Positions 16,990 to 27,100 of a DNA stretch of 35,812 nt are shown piece by piece. This DNA is from Oscillospiraceae bacterium (GTDB lineage: Bacteria; Bacillota; Clostridia; Oscillospirales; JAAYXM01). A program made the translations under genes and the position numbers. The first letter of the stretch is position 1. The number at the start of each line of letters is the position of its first letter. The DNA lies in the NCBI GenBank assembly GCA_017439555.1, contig JAFSIZ010000056.1:1-35812 (forward strand), written 5' to 3'. The notes beneath the pieces are model-generated. The model was not told the origin of the DNA. It made no database searches and worked only from the letters and a program-made list of their open reading frames with translations.

Positions 16990-18972
16990 ATGTCAAGTCT
17001 TAGATTTGAAAAGCTTGTTATACCGTCCGCGGATTTCGGTGGAGAGAGCTCTCTTCCGCTTCTGACTCTGAATATCAACAATAGAGGGAAGAAGACTTTG
17101 GGAAATTTCCCGGAAGATGAAGAAATGTTCTTCAACTACGGCCGTGTTTATGATGCTTTTCCATACCGCGAGCAGAATCTGTATGGCAGAGAGCTTTATG
17201 ACACGGAATATGATGTGGCATATCTCGAAAACGAAAACTTAAAGGCGATGTTCATTCCGGCTCTCGGCGGAAAAATGTGGTCGCTTATAGATAAAAGAAC
17301 AGGAAAAGAGCTTCTTTTCCGCAACAGTGTTATACGTCCCTGCAACCTTGCTGTAAGAAACGCCTGGACATCCGGCGGCGTTGAGTGGAATATGGGCTTT
17401 CTCGGCCATAGCCCTATGACCTGCTCGCTTGTAAATACCGCAGAGACCAAGCTTTCCGACGGCACACCCGTGCTTCGCTTCTATTGGTTTGAGCGCATTC
17501 GCTGTTGCATTGCACAGATGGATATCTTCCTTCCCGATGGCTCTGAAGTTCTTTATGTGAGAACACGTATCACAAACCCCAATGAGGATACGGCGCCGAT
17601 GTATTGGTGGAGCAATATCGCAACAGTGCAGGAAGAGGGCGCACGCGTCATAGTTCCTGCGGAAGAGACTTATCTTTCAAGGGATGGCGGCTATTATATT
17701 GAAAGCATCCCATATTATAACGGCGTGGATGTTACATATCCTCTTAACAGTAAAAACGCATACGATTATTTCTGGAAAACAAAGAGTGACAGTCTCAAAT
17801 ATATCTGTCAGCTCGATAAAAACGGCTACGGCCTTGCAACCTCATCAACCGATATCCTTCGTGGAAGAAAGCTCTTCGTATGGGGCGATTCCCAGGGAGG
17901 AAGACGTTGGCAGAACTACCTCACTGCAGACGGAGAGGACGGAAGCTACAACGAGATTCAGATCGGTCTTGCGCGCACTCAGCTTGAATGTCTCCCGATG
18001 CCTCCGCGAACTGTCTGGGAGTGGGTTGAAACCTATGGCGCAATGCAGGCAGATAAGGAAAAAGTACACGGCGAGTGGAAAGCGGCAAGAGAAGAGGTTG
18101 AGGGCATATTTGCAAAGAGCATAACCAAGTCCTTCCTCGAAACTGTCCTTTCTGATACCCGTGAAATGGCAAAAGCTTCTGCAAAGAGCGTCTTTGAAAA
18201 CGAAGGCTGGGCAAGTCTTGAAATCCTTCGCCGTGAAAAATCGGGTGAACGCGATATTATGTGTGATCACTTGAGCTTTGCAGAAACCGATGAAATGCAG
18301 AAAAACTGGATATCGCTCCTTGAAAACGGTACTGTCGGTGAACATGATACGAAGGAAGTACCTGCTTCATATCAGATACGGGAAGAATGGATTTCTCTTC
18401 TCTATGATGCGATTGACGGAAAAGACAGTGATAACTGGTATGCATATTATCTCCTCGGTGCTGCGGAAACAGCAAAAGGAAACCTGAGGGCGGCAAAACC
18501 ACTTCTTGAAAAGTCCATAGAGCTCACAGAATCGGCTTGGGCATATTATGTTCTTGGAATAATCGCAAAGCTTGAAAACTGTGAGGATGACTATGCAAGT
18601 CATATGCTTTCTGCTTTTAAAAACAGAAATGACGATATCTCGCTTGCAAAAGCCGTTTTCCGCTGCCTCCATGAAACAAAGAAGTCGGAAAAAACAGTTG
18701 AGCTCTATAACATAGCTTCCGAAAGCGTGAAGAAAAACGAGCGTTGTATGCTTTTCTATGCATATGCGCTCACAAGAATCGGAGATATTGACGAAGCGGA
18801 AAAAATCATCGTAAACGGTGGCAAATACATAACCGTTGCAGATATAAGAGAAGGCGAAACCATAACATCGGAGCTTTGGGATGCCATAAGAGAAAAGCGC
18901 GGAGGGGATGCACCTGAGCTTCCGCGCGAGCTTGACTTCCGTATGCAATATAACGAGATAAAGGAGGGTTAA
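16990..18972 (+). CDS. DUF5107-domain protein with C-terminal TPR repeats
   Basis: A 660-aa cytoplasmic protein with no signal peptide. Residues about 20-345 match the DUF5107 family: MFIPALGGKMWSLIDKRTGKELL, AWTSGGVEWNMG, MYWWSNIATVQ and VWGDSQGGRRWQNYL. It is rich in Trp and Gly and resembles aldose-1-epimerase-like beta-sandwich folds that bind sugars. Residues about 450-640 carry TPR-like helical repeats (WYAYYLLGAAETAKGNLRAAKPLLEKSIEL is the clearest core). DUF5107 proteins occur in carbohydrate-utilisation loci; the reaction is not established to my knowledge. I start at ATG 16990, with GAAAGGTG at proper spacing; the GTG at 16981 overlaps that site. The stop lies 3 bases before the next start, so the two are translationally coupled. 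Confidence 0.75.
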   Translation: MSSLRFEKLVIPSADFGGESSLPLLTLNINNRGKKTLGNFPEDEEMFFNYGRVYDAFPYREQNLYGRELYDTEYDVAYLENENLKAMFIPALGGKMWSLIDKRTGKELLFRNSVIRPCNLAVRNAWTSGGVEWNMGFLGHSPMTCSLVNTAETKLSDGTPVLRFYWFERIRCCIAQMDIFLPDGSEVLYVRTRITNPNEDTAPMYWWSNIATVQEEGARVIVPAEETYLSRDGGYYIESIPYYNGVDVTYPLNSKNAYDYFWKTKSDSLKYICQLDKNGYGLATSSTDILRGRKLFVWGDSQGGRRWQNYLTADGEDGSYNEIQIGLARTQLECLPMPPRTVWEWVETYGAMQADKEKVHGEWKAAREEVEGIFAKSITKSFLETVLSDTREMAKASAKSVFENEGWASLEILRREKSGERDIMCDHLSFAETDEMQKNWISLLENGTVGEHDTKEVPASYQIREEWISLLYDAIDGKDSDNWYAYYLLGAAETAKGNLRAAKPLLEKSIELTESAWAYYVLGIIAKLENCEDDYASHMLSAFKNRNDDISLAKAVFRCLHETKKSEKTVELYNIASESVKKNERCMLFYAYALTRIGDIDEAEKIIVNGGKYITVADIREGETITSELWDAIREKRGGDAPELPRELDFRMQYNEIKEG

Positions 18973-18975
18973 GAT

Positions 18976-21672
18976 ATGCGAGACTATATGAAAACCTTTG
19001 AAAGTATGTTCGATGAAAAATGGTTTCTTGAGCATACATTGAATATTTACCGTCACGAGAAAAAGCAGACATATCCGGAAATTGAAAAAGCCGCAAGATA
19101 CATATATAATCTCCTCTGTGAAGAAGGCTTTGATGCGGAGTACCTTGAATTTCCGGCAGACGGAAAAACCTGTTATCAGGATAAATGTATGGCAATAGGC
19201 TGGGATGTAAATAAAATGAGCCTTGAGCTTATCACAAAAGTTCCGGGTATTGAAAACCCCGTTATTGCCGATTATGAAAGAGAGCCTCTCCATGCAGTAA
19301 AGCATTCTGTTGCAACACCTCCGGAAGGTCTTGACGTGCGCATTGTAACAGAGTCACAGATGAAATTTGGTGTTGATGTCAAGGGGTGTCTTGTTCTTCT
19401 TGACCAAAGGACACAGCCAAGATGTGATGCTATACGTATGCTTCTTGATCTGGGAGCAATCGGATGGGTTTCTGACTATTCTGAAAACCCGAATATGAAT
19501 CCCGACGGTGTGTACTGGGCTAATGCTGCAACAGAAAGCGGTGTGTGGCACATAAAAGAAGGTGACAGGGATTTTATTTCTTTTCAAATAAGTGAAAAAA
19601 ACGGAACTGCGCTTCGTCAGGCGTGTTCAAACGGTGTAGTAAAAGCTCATATCTTCTCCGATGCAAAGCGTTATGAATCAAAGTTTCCTGCAGTAAGTGC
19701 ATATCTTCCGGGAAAAGATAAACGTGAGATATGGATACTGGCGCATACTTGTGAGCCGCTTGTAAATGATAATTCAAACGGTGTTGTTGCTTCAATCGGC
19801 ATATTGAAAGCGCTCCGCGAGCTTTCCGAAAAAGGGGAGATAGATCTTAAATACAGCGTGAGAGTGGTGTTTGCATCCGAGCTTTATGGTATGTCTGCCG
19901 TTTGCGAATATTATGGCGGTGATTTATCGGAAAGAACAATCGGTGCAATCAATATGGATGGATTCACATGCACAAGTGATAGAACGGTACAGCGTATGCT
20001 TACTTCAAAAGAGGCTTCCGATATACCCGGTTCTGCAGCTAATATTATCCTTGATATCACTGATGCAAAATTCAAGAAAAACCATCCCGAAATAAAAATC
20101 TTGAAGCGTGACCATGGTATGGGTGATGATACCTTCTTCGGAGACAGCTCGATAGGTATGCCGACCGTTTGGATTTTTTATGCACCTCATGGATATCACC
20201 ATAATTCCTCTCAGAATGATAAGAGTTTGATAGACCTCTCTATGTCAGGTGCAAACTTCGCTTTTTCTGCAGAATGGGTGCGCGCAATGGCAACACTTAC
20301 CGAGGATGAGGTGAAGGAAATTCTTCCCGGTGCTGTGGAAAAGGCAAATGAGGTTTTAAAGGCGGAAGCAGAGAAAGAAATCCGTCCCGGAAGTGATGCA
20401 AAAGCGAGAATGGAATTTATCAGAAACCGCGAGGTATGCAAGATAAAGAATCTCGCACTTTGGGGAAATACAGATGAAATAAACAAAGCGGCGGAAAGAG
20501 TAATAATGCCGCAAGTTATCAAGGAAGCACCCGAAAAGCTTGAGGCGACACCGTGGTATGATTATTGCGAAAACTTTGTTTTCTCCCGCGCAATGCGAGG
20601 CTTCCCACACGATATGCCGAATATTCCGAAGGAAAGAAAGCTGATGGGATTTGGCGGTATGCTTTATAATAAGTTTGCTGAAGTTTTCTCAAAAATGGAT
20701 GGAGTGAAAACTCTCCGTGCCGCAATAGATGAGGCTGAGTGGGACAGAGGATTTTTATTTACCGAGGCAGAGATAAAGACCTGGCTTCACAGATGCATAA
20801 TGTTTTCTGAATACGGCTATCTCAATATGAAAGCAAAGAATCCGCTCACAAAAGAAGGACTTGTCGAAGCACTTCGCTCGCTCGGAGTAAAAGAAGGCGA
20901 TACCCTCGTTGTCCATTCGGGTATTTCAGGTATGGGCTATCTCGAAGGCGGTGCTGATGCAATGCTCGGCGCTATCAGCGAAGTGATAGGAGAGAACGGA
21001 ACGTTTATGGCTCCGTCATTCACAAATCCTTATCTTATGTTTGACGGATCTGTCAACAGCGGCTATGCCTTCCGCCCTTATGACACAAGAAAAGACGGAA
21101 ATCTCCGTGATAAGACCGTGAGAACGGGACTTTTGCCAAAAGCAATGATAAAACGTGATGATGCTTACCGCTCAGGTCACGCGACACACGAATGGGTTGC
21201 GATGGGAAAGGATGCGGAGTATATTGTCTCAGGACACGGGCTTCTCGATGCGCCGACGGGTGAAACCTCTCCGCTTGGAAAGGCACTGGAGAAAAACGCA
21301 AGCGTTGTGTTCCTTGGTTGTCATCCCGGCTCAAACACCTTCCTGCACTATGTTGAAACAATGGCAGGAGTGAGCTACACCGAGCCTGCAGTTGTTCAGT
21401 ATGTTGATAAAGAGGGAAGAAGGTGCAATGCGCTGATAGACCGCCATCTCTTTGGATGCCGCAATTTCTATGGAGGAATCAATACCGCATATTATGACGA
21501 GGCAAAAAAACGCGGACTCCATATATATGAAGTTCCGTTCGGGCTTGCAACGCTCTACCGTATGGAGCTCCGTGAGCTTTATGACATAACCACGCAGATG
21601 ATAAAGGAAGATGAATTCGCGCTTCTTTGCAAAAAGCCCGATTGCCCGTTCTGCAAAAAAATGATTAAATGA
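18976..21672 (+). CDS. Fusion of M28/DUF4910-like peptidase domain and AAC(3)-family acetyltransferase domain
   Basis: An 898-aa cytoplasmic protein. Residues 1-445 look like an M28/DUF4910-type zinc aminopeptidase: AHTCEPLVNDNSNGVV (usual form H-x-CHP..NDN-SG), FASELYGM, NMDGF, and a C-terminal HGYHHNSSQND. The second position of the first metal motif is E rather than H, and only one of the two usual acidic residues is seen in SELYG, so activity may be altered. Residues 445-630 are an unassigned linker. Residues 630-890 match the AAC(3)/YokD fold: LGVKEGDTLVVHSGIS, GGADAML, NGTFMAPSFTNP, SGHATHEWVAMGKDAEYI, TGETSPLGKAL and SNTFLHYVETMAG. The acetyl acceptor might be an amino sugar released from the polysaccharide (inference). 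AAGGAGG precedes the ATG, and it overlaps the operon with the DUF5107 gene. Confidence 0.75.
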   Translation: MRDYMKTFESMFDEKWFLEHTLNIYRHEKKQTYPEIEKAARYIYNLLCEEGFDAEYLEFPADGKTCYQDKCMAIGWDVNKMSLELITKVPGIENPVIADYEREPLHAVKHSVATPPEGLDVRIVTESQMKFGVDVKGCLVLLDQRTQPRCDAIRMLLDLGAIGWVSDYSENPNMNPDGVYWANAATESGVWHIKEGDRDFISFQISEKNGTALRQACSNGVVKAHIFSDAKRYESKFPAVSAYLPGKDKREIWILAHTCEPLVNDNSNGVVASIGILKALRELSEKGEIDLKYSVRVVFASELYGMSAVCEYYGGDLSERTIGAINMDGFTCTSDRTVQRMLTSKEASDIPGSAANIILDITDAKFKKNHPEIKILKRDHGMGDDTFFGDSSIGMPTVWIFYAPHGYHHNSSQNDKSLIDLSMSGANFAFSAEWVRAMATLTEDEVKEILPGAVEKANEVLKAEAEKEIRPGSDAKARMEFIRNREVCKIKNLALWGNTDEINKAAERVIMPQVIKEAPEKLEATPWYDYCENFVFSRAMRGFPHDMPNIPKERKLMGFGGMLYNKFAEVFSKMDGVKTLRAAIDEAEWDRGFLFTEAEIKTWLHRCIMFSEYGYLNMKAKNPLTKEGLVEALRSLGVKEGDTLVVHSGISGMGYLEGGADAMLGAISEVIGENGTFMAPSFTNPYLMFDGSVNSGYAFRPYDTRKDGNLRDKTVRTGLLPKAMIKRDDAYRSGHATHEWVAMGKDAEYIVSGHGLLDAPTGETSPLGKALEKNASVVFLGCHPGSNTFLHYVETMAGVSYTEPAVVQYVDKEGRRCNALIDRHLFGCRNFYGGINTAYYDEAKKRGLHIYEVPFGLATLYRMELRELYDITTQMIKEDEFALLCKKPDCPFCKKMIK

Positions 21673-21740
21673 GACTTTAAAGTCTCAAAATGATGATAAA
21701 TGAAAACACCACACAGGGATTTTCCCGTGCGGTGTTTTTG
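21671..21740. terminator. Bidirectional terminator between convergent genes
   Basis: A small palindrome GAGACTTTAAAGTCTC (21671-21686) is followed by a larger hairpin whose arms are 21703-21719 (AAAACACC...AGGGA) and 21723-21738 (TCCC...GGTGTTTT), with one mismatch and a bulge. T tracts are present in both directions, and the genes on either side end here. Confidence 0.8.
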
Positions 21741-21761
21741 TCGCATATCGATAATATTCTG

Positions 21762-22892
21762 TTATCCGTGAACGGTAAAACTACCGTCGTTGCCGTCGAT
21801 TTTCATCAGTGCTTCAAGAAGATAATAGTCGCCGAATACATACGGAATATGTATGCTTGTCGGAACGCGCCAGGAGGCAGAGCACTTGTTCAGAAGCCAG
21901 AGATTATCCTCGCTCTCGTCAAAGTCTTTATACAGAGCGCGAAGAAGCTTCATTGCGGCATTCTCATAGATCTTCTTTTCCAATTCTCCGACTGCCTTTG
22001 CAAGCTCGATTAGTCCGCAGGCGGCGATTGCCGCGGCAGATGCATCAAAATATTTCTTGTCCTCGGGGGCGCGGAAATCGAGAAGGGGAAGCTCACCGTC
22101 TTCTATGTTTGCAATGAAATAGTGGGCAACCGATTTTGATACATCAAGATAGTCCGTGTTTCCGGTGTTGAGATATGCAAGAGCAAAGCCATAGATCGCC
22201 CACGCCTGTCCTCTTGACCACGATGAGCCGGGTGCGGCACCTTGCCCTTGGGGCTTTTCGAGGATTTCGCCGGTTTCGGGGTCAAAGACTACCTGATGAT
22301 GAACCGAACCGTCGCCTCTTATAAAATGCTTCATCACCGATTCCACGTGGCAATCTGCAATATATCCGAATCGAGGGTCATCCGTTTCCTTGCTTGCCCA
22401 GTAGAGAAGAGGTATGTTCATCATGCAGTCGATAATTGCGCGAGAGCTTGCATGATCCCAGGCACGGATCATTCCGGCGTTCGGATTATAGCGCCCTGCA
22501 AGTATCGTTGCGGCGTGAAGCGCACGTGCGCGTGAACGCTCGTTTTTTGTTATCTTATAGTCTGCCAGGGCAGATAGCTCCCACATAAATCCGACATCGT
22601 GGTGAAGTCCGAAAAATATGTCAAAAGCCTTATCAAGTTTTTCTTCGCATTCCTCGGCGATTTTCCTGCAGTATTCATCGCCTGTTTTTATGTACATAAG
22701 CCACATCATACCCGGCCAGAAGCCGTTTGTCCAGCTTGCGAGCTTATCGTTGTTTTCTTTTGGGTCAAATTTTCCCGTGCGGCTGTTTGTCGAAGGGAAA
22801 TTTGCGCCGATTTTGCGCGAGATAACAGAGAGCTTTTTTACGACTTTCTCCAGAAATTCGGAGCAGAAGCTTTTGTCATTACCGTCAAACAT
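21762..22892 (-). CDS. Unsaturated glucuronyl hydrolase, GH88
   Basis: A 376-aa cytoplasmic enzyme of normal GH88 length. GH88 removes the 4,5-unsaturated uronic acid from the non-reducing end of oligosaccharides made by polysaccharide lyases. Diagnostic residues: D99 in GLHHDVGFM and D155 in AIIDCMMNIPLLYWAS, matching the two catalytic/vinyl-ether hydrating Asp residues of the characterised Bacillus enzyme; also SSWSRGQAWAIYGFA and the aromatic SWTNGFWPGM block. No signal peptide. I start at the ATG at 22892, which has GGAGG 8 bases upstream; the longer frame beginning at 22955 would run through that site. It shares a 24-bp upstream motif with the second lyase operon. It is the best functional anchor for the locus: the substrate contains uronic acid cut by elimination. 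Heparan, hyaluronan or chondroitin-type specificity cannot be told from sequence. Confidence 0.9.
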   Translation of the reverse strand: MFDGNDKSFCSEFLEKVVKKLSVISRKIGANFPSTNSRTGKFDPKENNDKLASWTNGFWPGMMWLMYIKTGDEYCRKIAEECEEKLDKAFDIFFGLHHDVGFMWELSALADYKITKNERSRARALHAATILAGRYNPNAGMIRAWDHASSRAIIDCMMNIPLLYWASKETDDPRFGYIADCHVESVMKHFIRGDGSVHHQVVFDPETGEILEKPQGQGAAPGSSWSRGQAWAIYGFALAYLNTGNTDYLDVSKSVAHYFIANIEDGELPLLDFRAPEDKKYFDASAAAIAACGLIELAKAVGELEKKIYENAAMKLLRALYKDFDESEDNLWLLNKCSASWRVPTSIHIPYVFGDYYLLEALMKIDGNDGSFTVHG

Positions 22893-22937
22893 TTGTGCTT
22901 CCTCCATATCAGATAATAAATAAGTATAACATAAAAC

Positions 22938-22962
22938 TTTTAATGTGCATTGCACAATCCTA
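22938..22962 (-). promoter_or_regulatory. Shared motif upstream of GH88 (candidate AraC site)
   Basis: On the minus strand this reads TAGGATTGTGCAATGCAC followed by ATTAAAA. It nearly matches 24039-24062 upstream of the second lyase (TAGGATTATGCAATACTT, then TAAAA). The centre TGTGCA-T-TGCACA (22944-22956) is a perfect palindrome. A -10-like TATACT with extended TG lies at 22923-22928. Confidence 0.55.
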
Positions 22963-22972
22963 CGTTTTATGT

Positions 22973-23009
22973 AAAAAGCAGCCGACGGCTATTTTGCCGT
23001 GGCTGCTTT
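22973..23009 (-). terminator. Intrinsic terminator overlapping the AraC stop codon
   Basis: AAAGCAGCC and ACGGC (22976-22989) pair with GCCGT and GGCTGCTTT (22996-23009) with a single bulged G. On the minus strand the stem is followed by TTTTTAC. The stem overlaps the last codons of the AraC gene and separates it from the GH88 promoter. Confidence 0.7.
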
Positions 23010-23951
23010 CTCTTGGGCTTCTTTTTCTGCTTGTTCTTTCCACCATTCCTTCGAATGTGCTCTTGCTTTTTTAGGCAGCTTTCCTGCGTATTTTTTATAT
23101 GCGCGCTCCATATGCGACTGGTTACAGAAACCGCAGAATGCTGCAATGTGTGCCATTGAAAAATTTGTGTGAGCCATCATGGAGTGGCACATCCAAAGTC
23201 TGATCTGCTGAAGGTATGACGAAAATGAATCACCTATAATTTTTTTGAAAGTTGAGAAGAAGATTGTATGTCCGAGACAGCTCATTTTAAGCATATCTTC
23301 AACGAGAATTTTTTCAGCGTAATTTTTGTTGATATATCCGACAACGCGGAGAATAGGTTGAATTTTTTCTCTCCAAAGCACTTCAGCGCGGGCTGCGGAT
23401 TCCTGTGGAAGTCTCAGCTCGGGGAGTGAAAATGTGCTTTCAAACAACGCAAAGGCTTCGCTTTCAATATTTGGTACACCGGCAAGCTGATTCAGCACAA
23501 GCTTTGAAAAATTTTCCTGAAGAATTGCGCGGGATTGGTTGCTAAGCGTAATCGGCTCGGGAACGGGAAGGCGAAGCTCCTTTGAAAAATAGTGCATAAA
23601 GAGTCCGCGCTTTGTGTTGATATATTCTCCGGGTTGCGTATTGTTGAAAAAATCAAATCTGACATCGGCAGAAATAATTTCTGCATCCATGTTTTCGGGA
23701 ACAAGAAATATATGATTCATACCGGGCGGGACAACAAATATCTGCCCCGCTGTGAGTTCGTAGGTCTTTTCTTCCGTGACGAGAGAAAAACTGCCCTTAA
23801 CACAATACCATAACTGTGGAAAATCGTGCAAGTGTGACAGCGTCGGTTTTCTTTCCTCCGGATAATAAGATTTTCTGATTTTATAGAGATCGTTGCTGAT
23901 GCGCCAAATGCAATAACTATAGTTGTTAAGCCTGTCAAACTGCGGCTTCAT
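22989..23951 (-). CDS. AraC-family transcriptional regulator
   Basis: A 320-aa intact regulator. The N-terminal cupin sensor spans about residues 30-110: LSHLHDFPQLWYCVKGSFSLVTEEKTY is its core pattern (H-x-H, then a G in the turn), then LTAGQIFVVPPGMNHIF. The C-terminal 110 residues hold two helix-turn-helix motifs: ILVEDMLKMSCLGHTIFFSTFKKIIGDSF and SMAHIAAFCGFCNQSHMERAYKKYAG. A lysine-rich tail follows. It sits between GH88 (same strand) and the second lyase operon (divergent), both preceded by the same motif, so it probably activates both in response to an oligosaccharide. The ATG at 23951 has a GGAGG ribosome site. Its own promoter is near consensus. Confidence 0.85.
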   Translation of the reverse strand: MKPQFDRLNNYSYCIWRISNDLYKIRKSYYPEERKPTLSHLHDFPQLWYCVKGSFSLVTEEKTYELTAGQIFVVPPGMNHIFLVPENMDAEIISADVRFDFFNNTQPGEYINTKRGLFMHYFSKELRLPVPEPITLSNQSRAILQENFSKLVLNQLAGVPNIESEAFALFESTFSLPELRLPQESAARAEVLWREKIQPILRVVGYINKNYAEKILVEDMLKMSCLGHTIFFSTFKKIIGDSFSSYLQQIRLWMCHSMMAHTNFSMAHIAAFCGFCNQSHMERAYKKYAGKLPKKARAHSKEWWKEQAEKEAQEKAATAK

Positions 23952-23977
23952 ATCTCGCTCGCCTCCTTCCTCTGTTT

Positions 23978-24006
23978 ATTTTATCGGAGAGAAGTATGTT
24001 TGTCAA
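23978..24006 (-). promoter_or_regulatory. Promoter of the second AraC gene
   Basis: On the minus strand TTGACA (24001-24006) and TAAAAT (23978-23983) are 17 bases apart. A TTCCGATT octamer (24005-24012) overlaps the -35; the same octamer is part of the sites at 4664-4861, hinting at cross-regulation, though one octamer match is weak evidence. Confidence 0.7.
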
Positions 24007-24038
24007 TCGGAAAGGGAAATAGTGTCAATAAAAATGTG

Positions 24039-24062
24039 TAGGATTATGCAATACTTTAAAAA
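24039..24062 (+). promoter_or_regulatory. Shared motif upstream of the second lyase operon
   Basis: This is the second copy of the motif seen before GH88 (TAGGATTRTGCAAT, then TTAAAA). It lies 60-83 bases before the lyase start codon. The -35/-10 downstream is AT-rich and not consensus, as expected for an activator-dependent promoter. Confidence 0.5.
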
Positions 24063-24121
24063 GGGTGAATGTTAAAATTATATTAAAATGGAATTATATA
24101 TTGTTAAGGAGGATTATAAAA

Positions 24122-27100
24122 ATGAAAAGAATATTGTCGTTTATTCTTGTGTTGTCATTGCTTGCGGGAATATTACCTGCAACTGTGGCAGAAACGCCGT
24201 CAGCGGTGAAAATCACTTATGACCTGGGCGCAAAGATGAAGGATTTTCATCCTGTAGACGATAAAGAAAGCCTCGATTTCGAGGAAACGAAAGGCTTCTG
24301 GGAATATTATTCCCACTATGAGGGAGCTGCAGGAAGAATAAAAAGCCAGAAGCTTTCAGGCATAAATCTTCTTCAGGTTTATCATACCGACAGCTGGTAT
24401 GCGATAAAGATTTATGTTCCGAAAACGGGAACCTACACACCGTCACTTGAGGTTATACAAAGCCCGAATTCGGACAACAACGTGCAGGTGTACCTACTCG
24501 ACGAGTCGATTGCCGAGAGCCTGACCGGCATAAGAAATGATAAGGAGATTTTCAAAACCGGAGTAAATCTCGGCACATTTGCCTGCAATGCGGCAGAAGC
24601 TAAGCAGGAATCTCTTCCGGGAAATGCAACGGAAATTTCCGAAGGCGAGCATTATGTTGTCTTCTATAATCCGACAAAGAGTAAATATACATATATCGAA
24701 AGCTTCACCCTGACGGGCGGTATCACCGAGCCTGTCCCGATGAAGCCGATGCTCACTGCCTCAAAGACAGAGCTTGAAGCAGGTGAGACGCTTAACCTTT
24801 CATCATCAATTTCGATGAGTGACGGAAGCGCATATGACGGCGCAACCGTCACCTATGGCTCGGAGAATGAAGCTATTGCAACTGTCGATTCTGCAAGCGG
24901 TCTCGTGAGAGGACTCTCAGCAGGTTCGGTAAAGCTTTTTGCCAACTACACAAAGGCAGGTATGCCCGAAAGACGCGCTGAAGTTAAAATAACCGTGACC
25001 GGCGAGCTCCAGGGCGGAGGAGAGCAGGAAGAGGAAACGCTTGCGGTGATCTATGATCTCGGCACAGCGATTGAATCGCTACACCCTGTAAACGATGCAG
25101 AAAGCCTTAACTATATGAAAACAAACGGCTTCTGGGAATATGCAGGTCATTTCAATAACAACAATGCAAGCCGCATCACTGCAAAGGGTGATGCAGGCGA
25201 GAAATACCTCGCTCTGTTCTATAAGACAACCAAATATGCAATAAAAGTCTTTGTTCCTGCTGACGGGAAATATATACCGCAGCTTGATCTGGTAAAGCAA
25301 AGCACGGGAACAACAGCGCTGAATGTATATATGTTCCCGGCAAACGGACCCTTTGATTTTGCAAATGCAACTGCGGATACATTGATTGGCTCGGCAATAA
25401 ATTGCTACAGTGAGGAAGAAACAAGCGAAAAGGTTTCGCTCAGCGAGATTGATCTCACTGTAGGCGAATATTATGTCGTTATGCTCAACAACGGTGCAAA
25501 CGGTGGCGACACAACGAAAAACAACGGCTATGCCAATATCCGGAGCTTTTCGCTTGCAGGGCTTGAGAAAGATGCTCCGATGAAGGCGCTTCTCACGGCG
25601 CCGAAGAATGAGATAAACATCAATGAGGATATGGCGCTTTCCTCATCGCTCTATATGAGCAATGGCGAGGCGGCAGAAGATGCCGAGGTAAGCTATTCCT
25701 CCGCAGATTCCGGCATAGCAACAGTCGATGCGGCAACAGGTGTGGTCAAGGGCGTTGGTGCAGGTGAAGTCAAGCTTTCCGTAGCAATGCAGAAGGATGG
25801 CTTCTTGCGAGAAGCCGAAGCTGCGATCAAGGTCAATGCTCCCAACTTTGCAGGAGAGAGAGCAGTCTATGACATTGGTAAATATATCCCCGCGGTTTCG
25901 ACAGCTCCGTTTGAAAACCTCAGCTACGAAGCGTGCGGAAACTGGCAGTATTTTGCAAACCGCTGGAACTACACTATTCCCGATAACAGAATGAAATACA
26001 TTGCAGAAAAAGGTCTTGCAATCTACACTCGCGGAACAGGCTTCTGGGCAATGAGAATAAAGGTTCCGAAGAGTGGTATATACGGTCCGATTCTCGAATA
26101 CGGAAAGGATGCAAACCTTGTAAGCGGGGTATCCGAGAATGTTACTTTGAATGTCTATATGTTCCCGTATAATGAAAACCTTGACCCGGCTCAGTATAAG
26201 ACAATAACTGCAAACTTCAAGGCGGAAAATCTTATCGGAAGTGTCAGCTGTACCGACCCGAATGTAACGCAGAAGTTCGGATATGTCCAGAATTTTGAAA
26301 ACCGCGAAATTGAAGAGGGCGAATATATTGTCGCCTTCAGCCCCGCATCCCGAGCAAGCAGCGTATATGCATGGGGGTATGTCGGAAAGCTCACTCTCAA
26401 CGGAATCAACGGTCTCCACAGCATTGATGCAGAGAGTGACAAAGAGAGCATCGGATACCTCAAAACAGCTCAGATTTCCGTCACGGCAAGAAATCTTGCG
26501 AATATTATAATGCAGGACGGATATACCGTCAGCTATTCATCCTCGGATGAAAAGATTGCAAAGGTTGGTGAAAACGGCGTTGTCACAGCTTGCGGCGACG
26601 GCACTGCAATAATCACTGTAACGGCAACAGACGGCATTGCAGTCTGCACCGATGAGGTGCCGGTAAGAGCAGTTGATGACACGCTTGTCCGCGAGAGCAT
26701 CATCGATATTCCCGATGCTATGTTTGTTCGTGAGGTTGCAAAGCTTGAATGGGTAGCAACGATGAACAGCGGCAATGTCATCGAAGTTCCGTTTGAAACG
26801 ATTACATATACCGTAACGCCCGAAGATGCGGCGGAAATTTCTGACGGAATGATAAAAATCCTCGGCGAAGACAGTGCAACGATATCGCTTTCGGCAAACC
26901 TCAACGGAGAAGATATTTCGGTTTCAAAGGAAATCTCAATCTCGCTCCATCCGGGAAAGACAGAACCGACCTACTACACATATGAAAAGCGTGAGATTGC
27001 TCTTGAGAACATAGGAAAATACACTTGGGCAAGGAGAGAACAGAAGGCGGCAATCAAGGAAGCCGACAAGGTTCTTGAATATTGGGAAGCTCTGTATGAA

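Noticed and set aside
18976..21672. AAC(3) domain as an aminoglycoside-resistance gene
   Set aside because: It is fused to a peptidase-like domain and co-transcribed with carbohydrate genes. The AAC(3) fold is shared by many non-resistance acetyltransferases.
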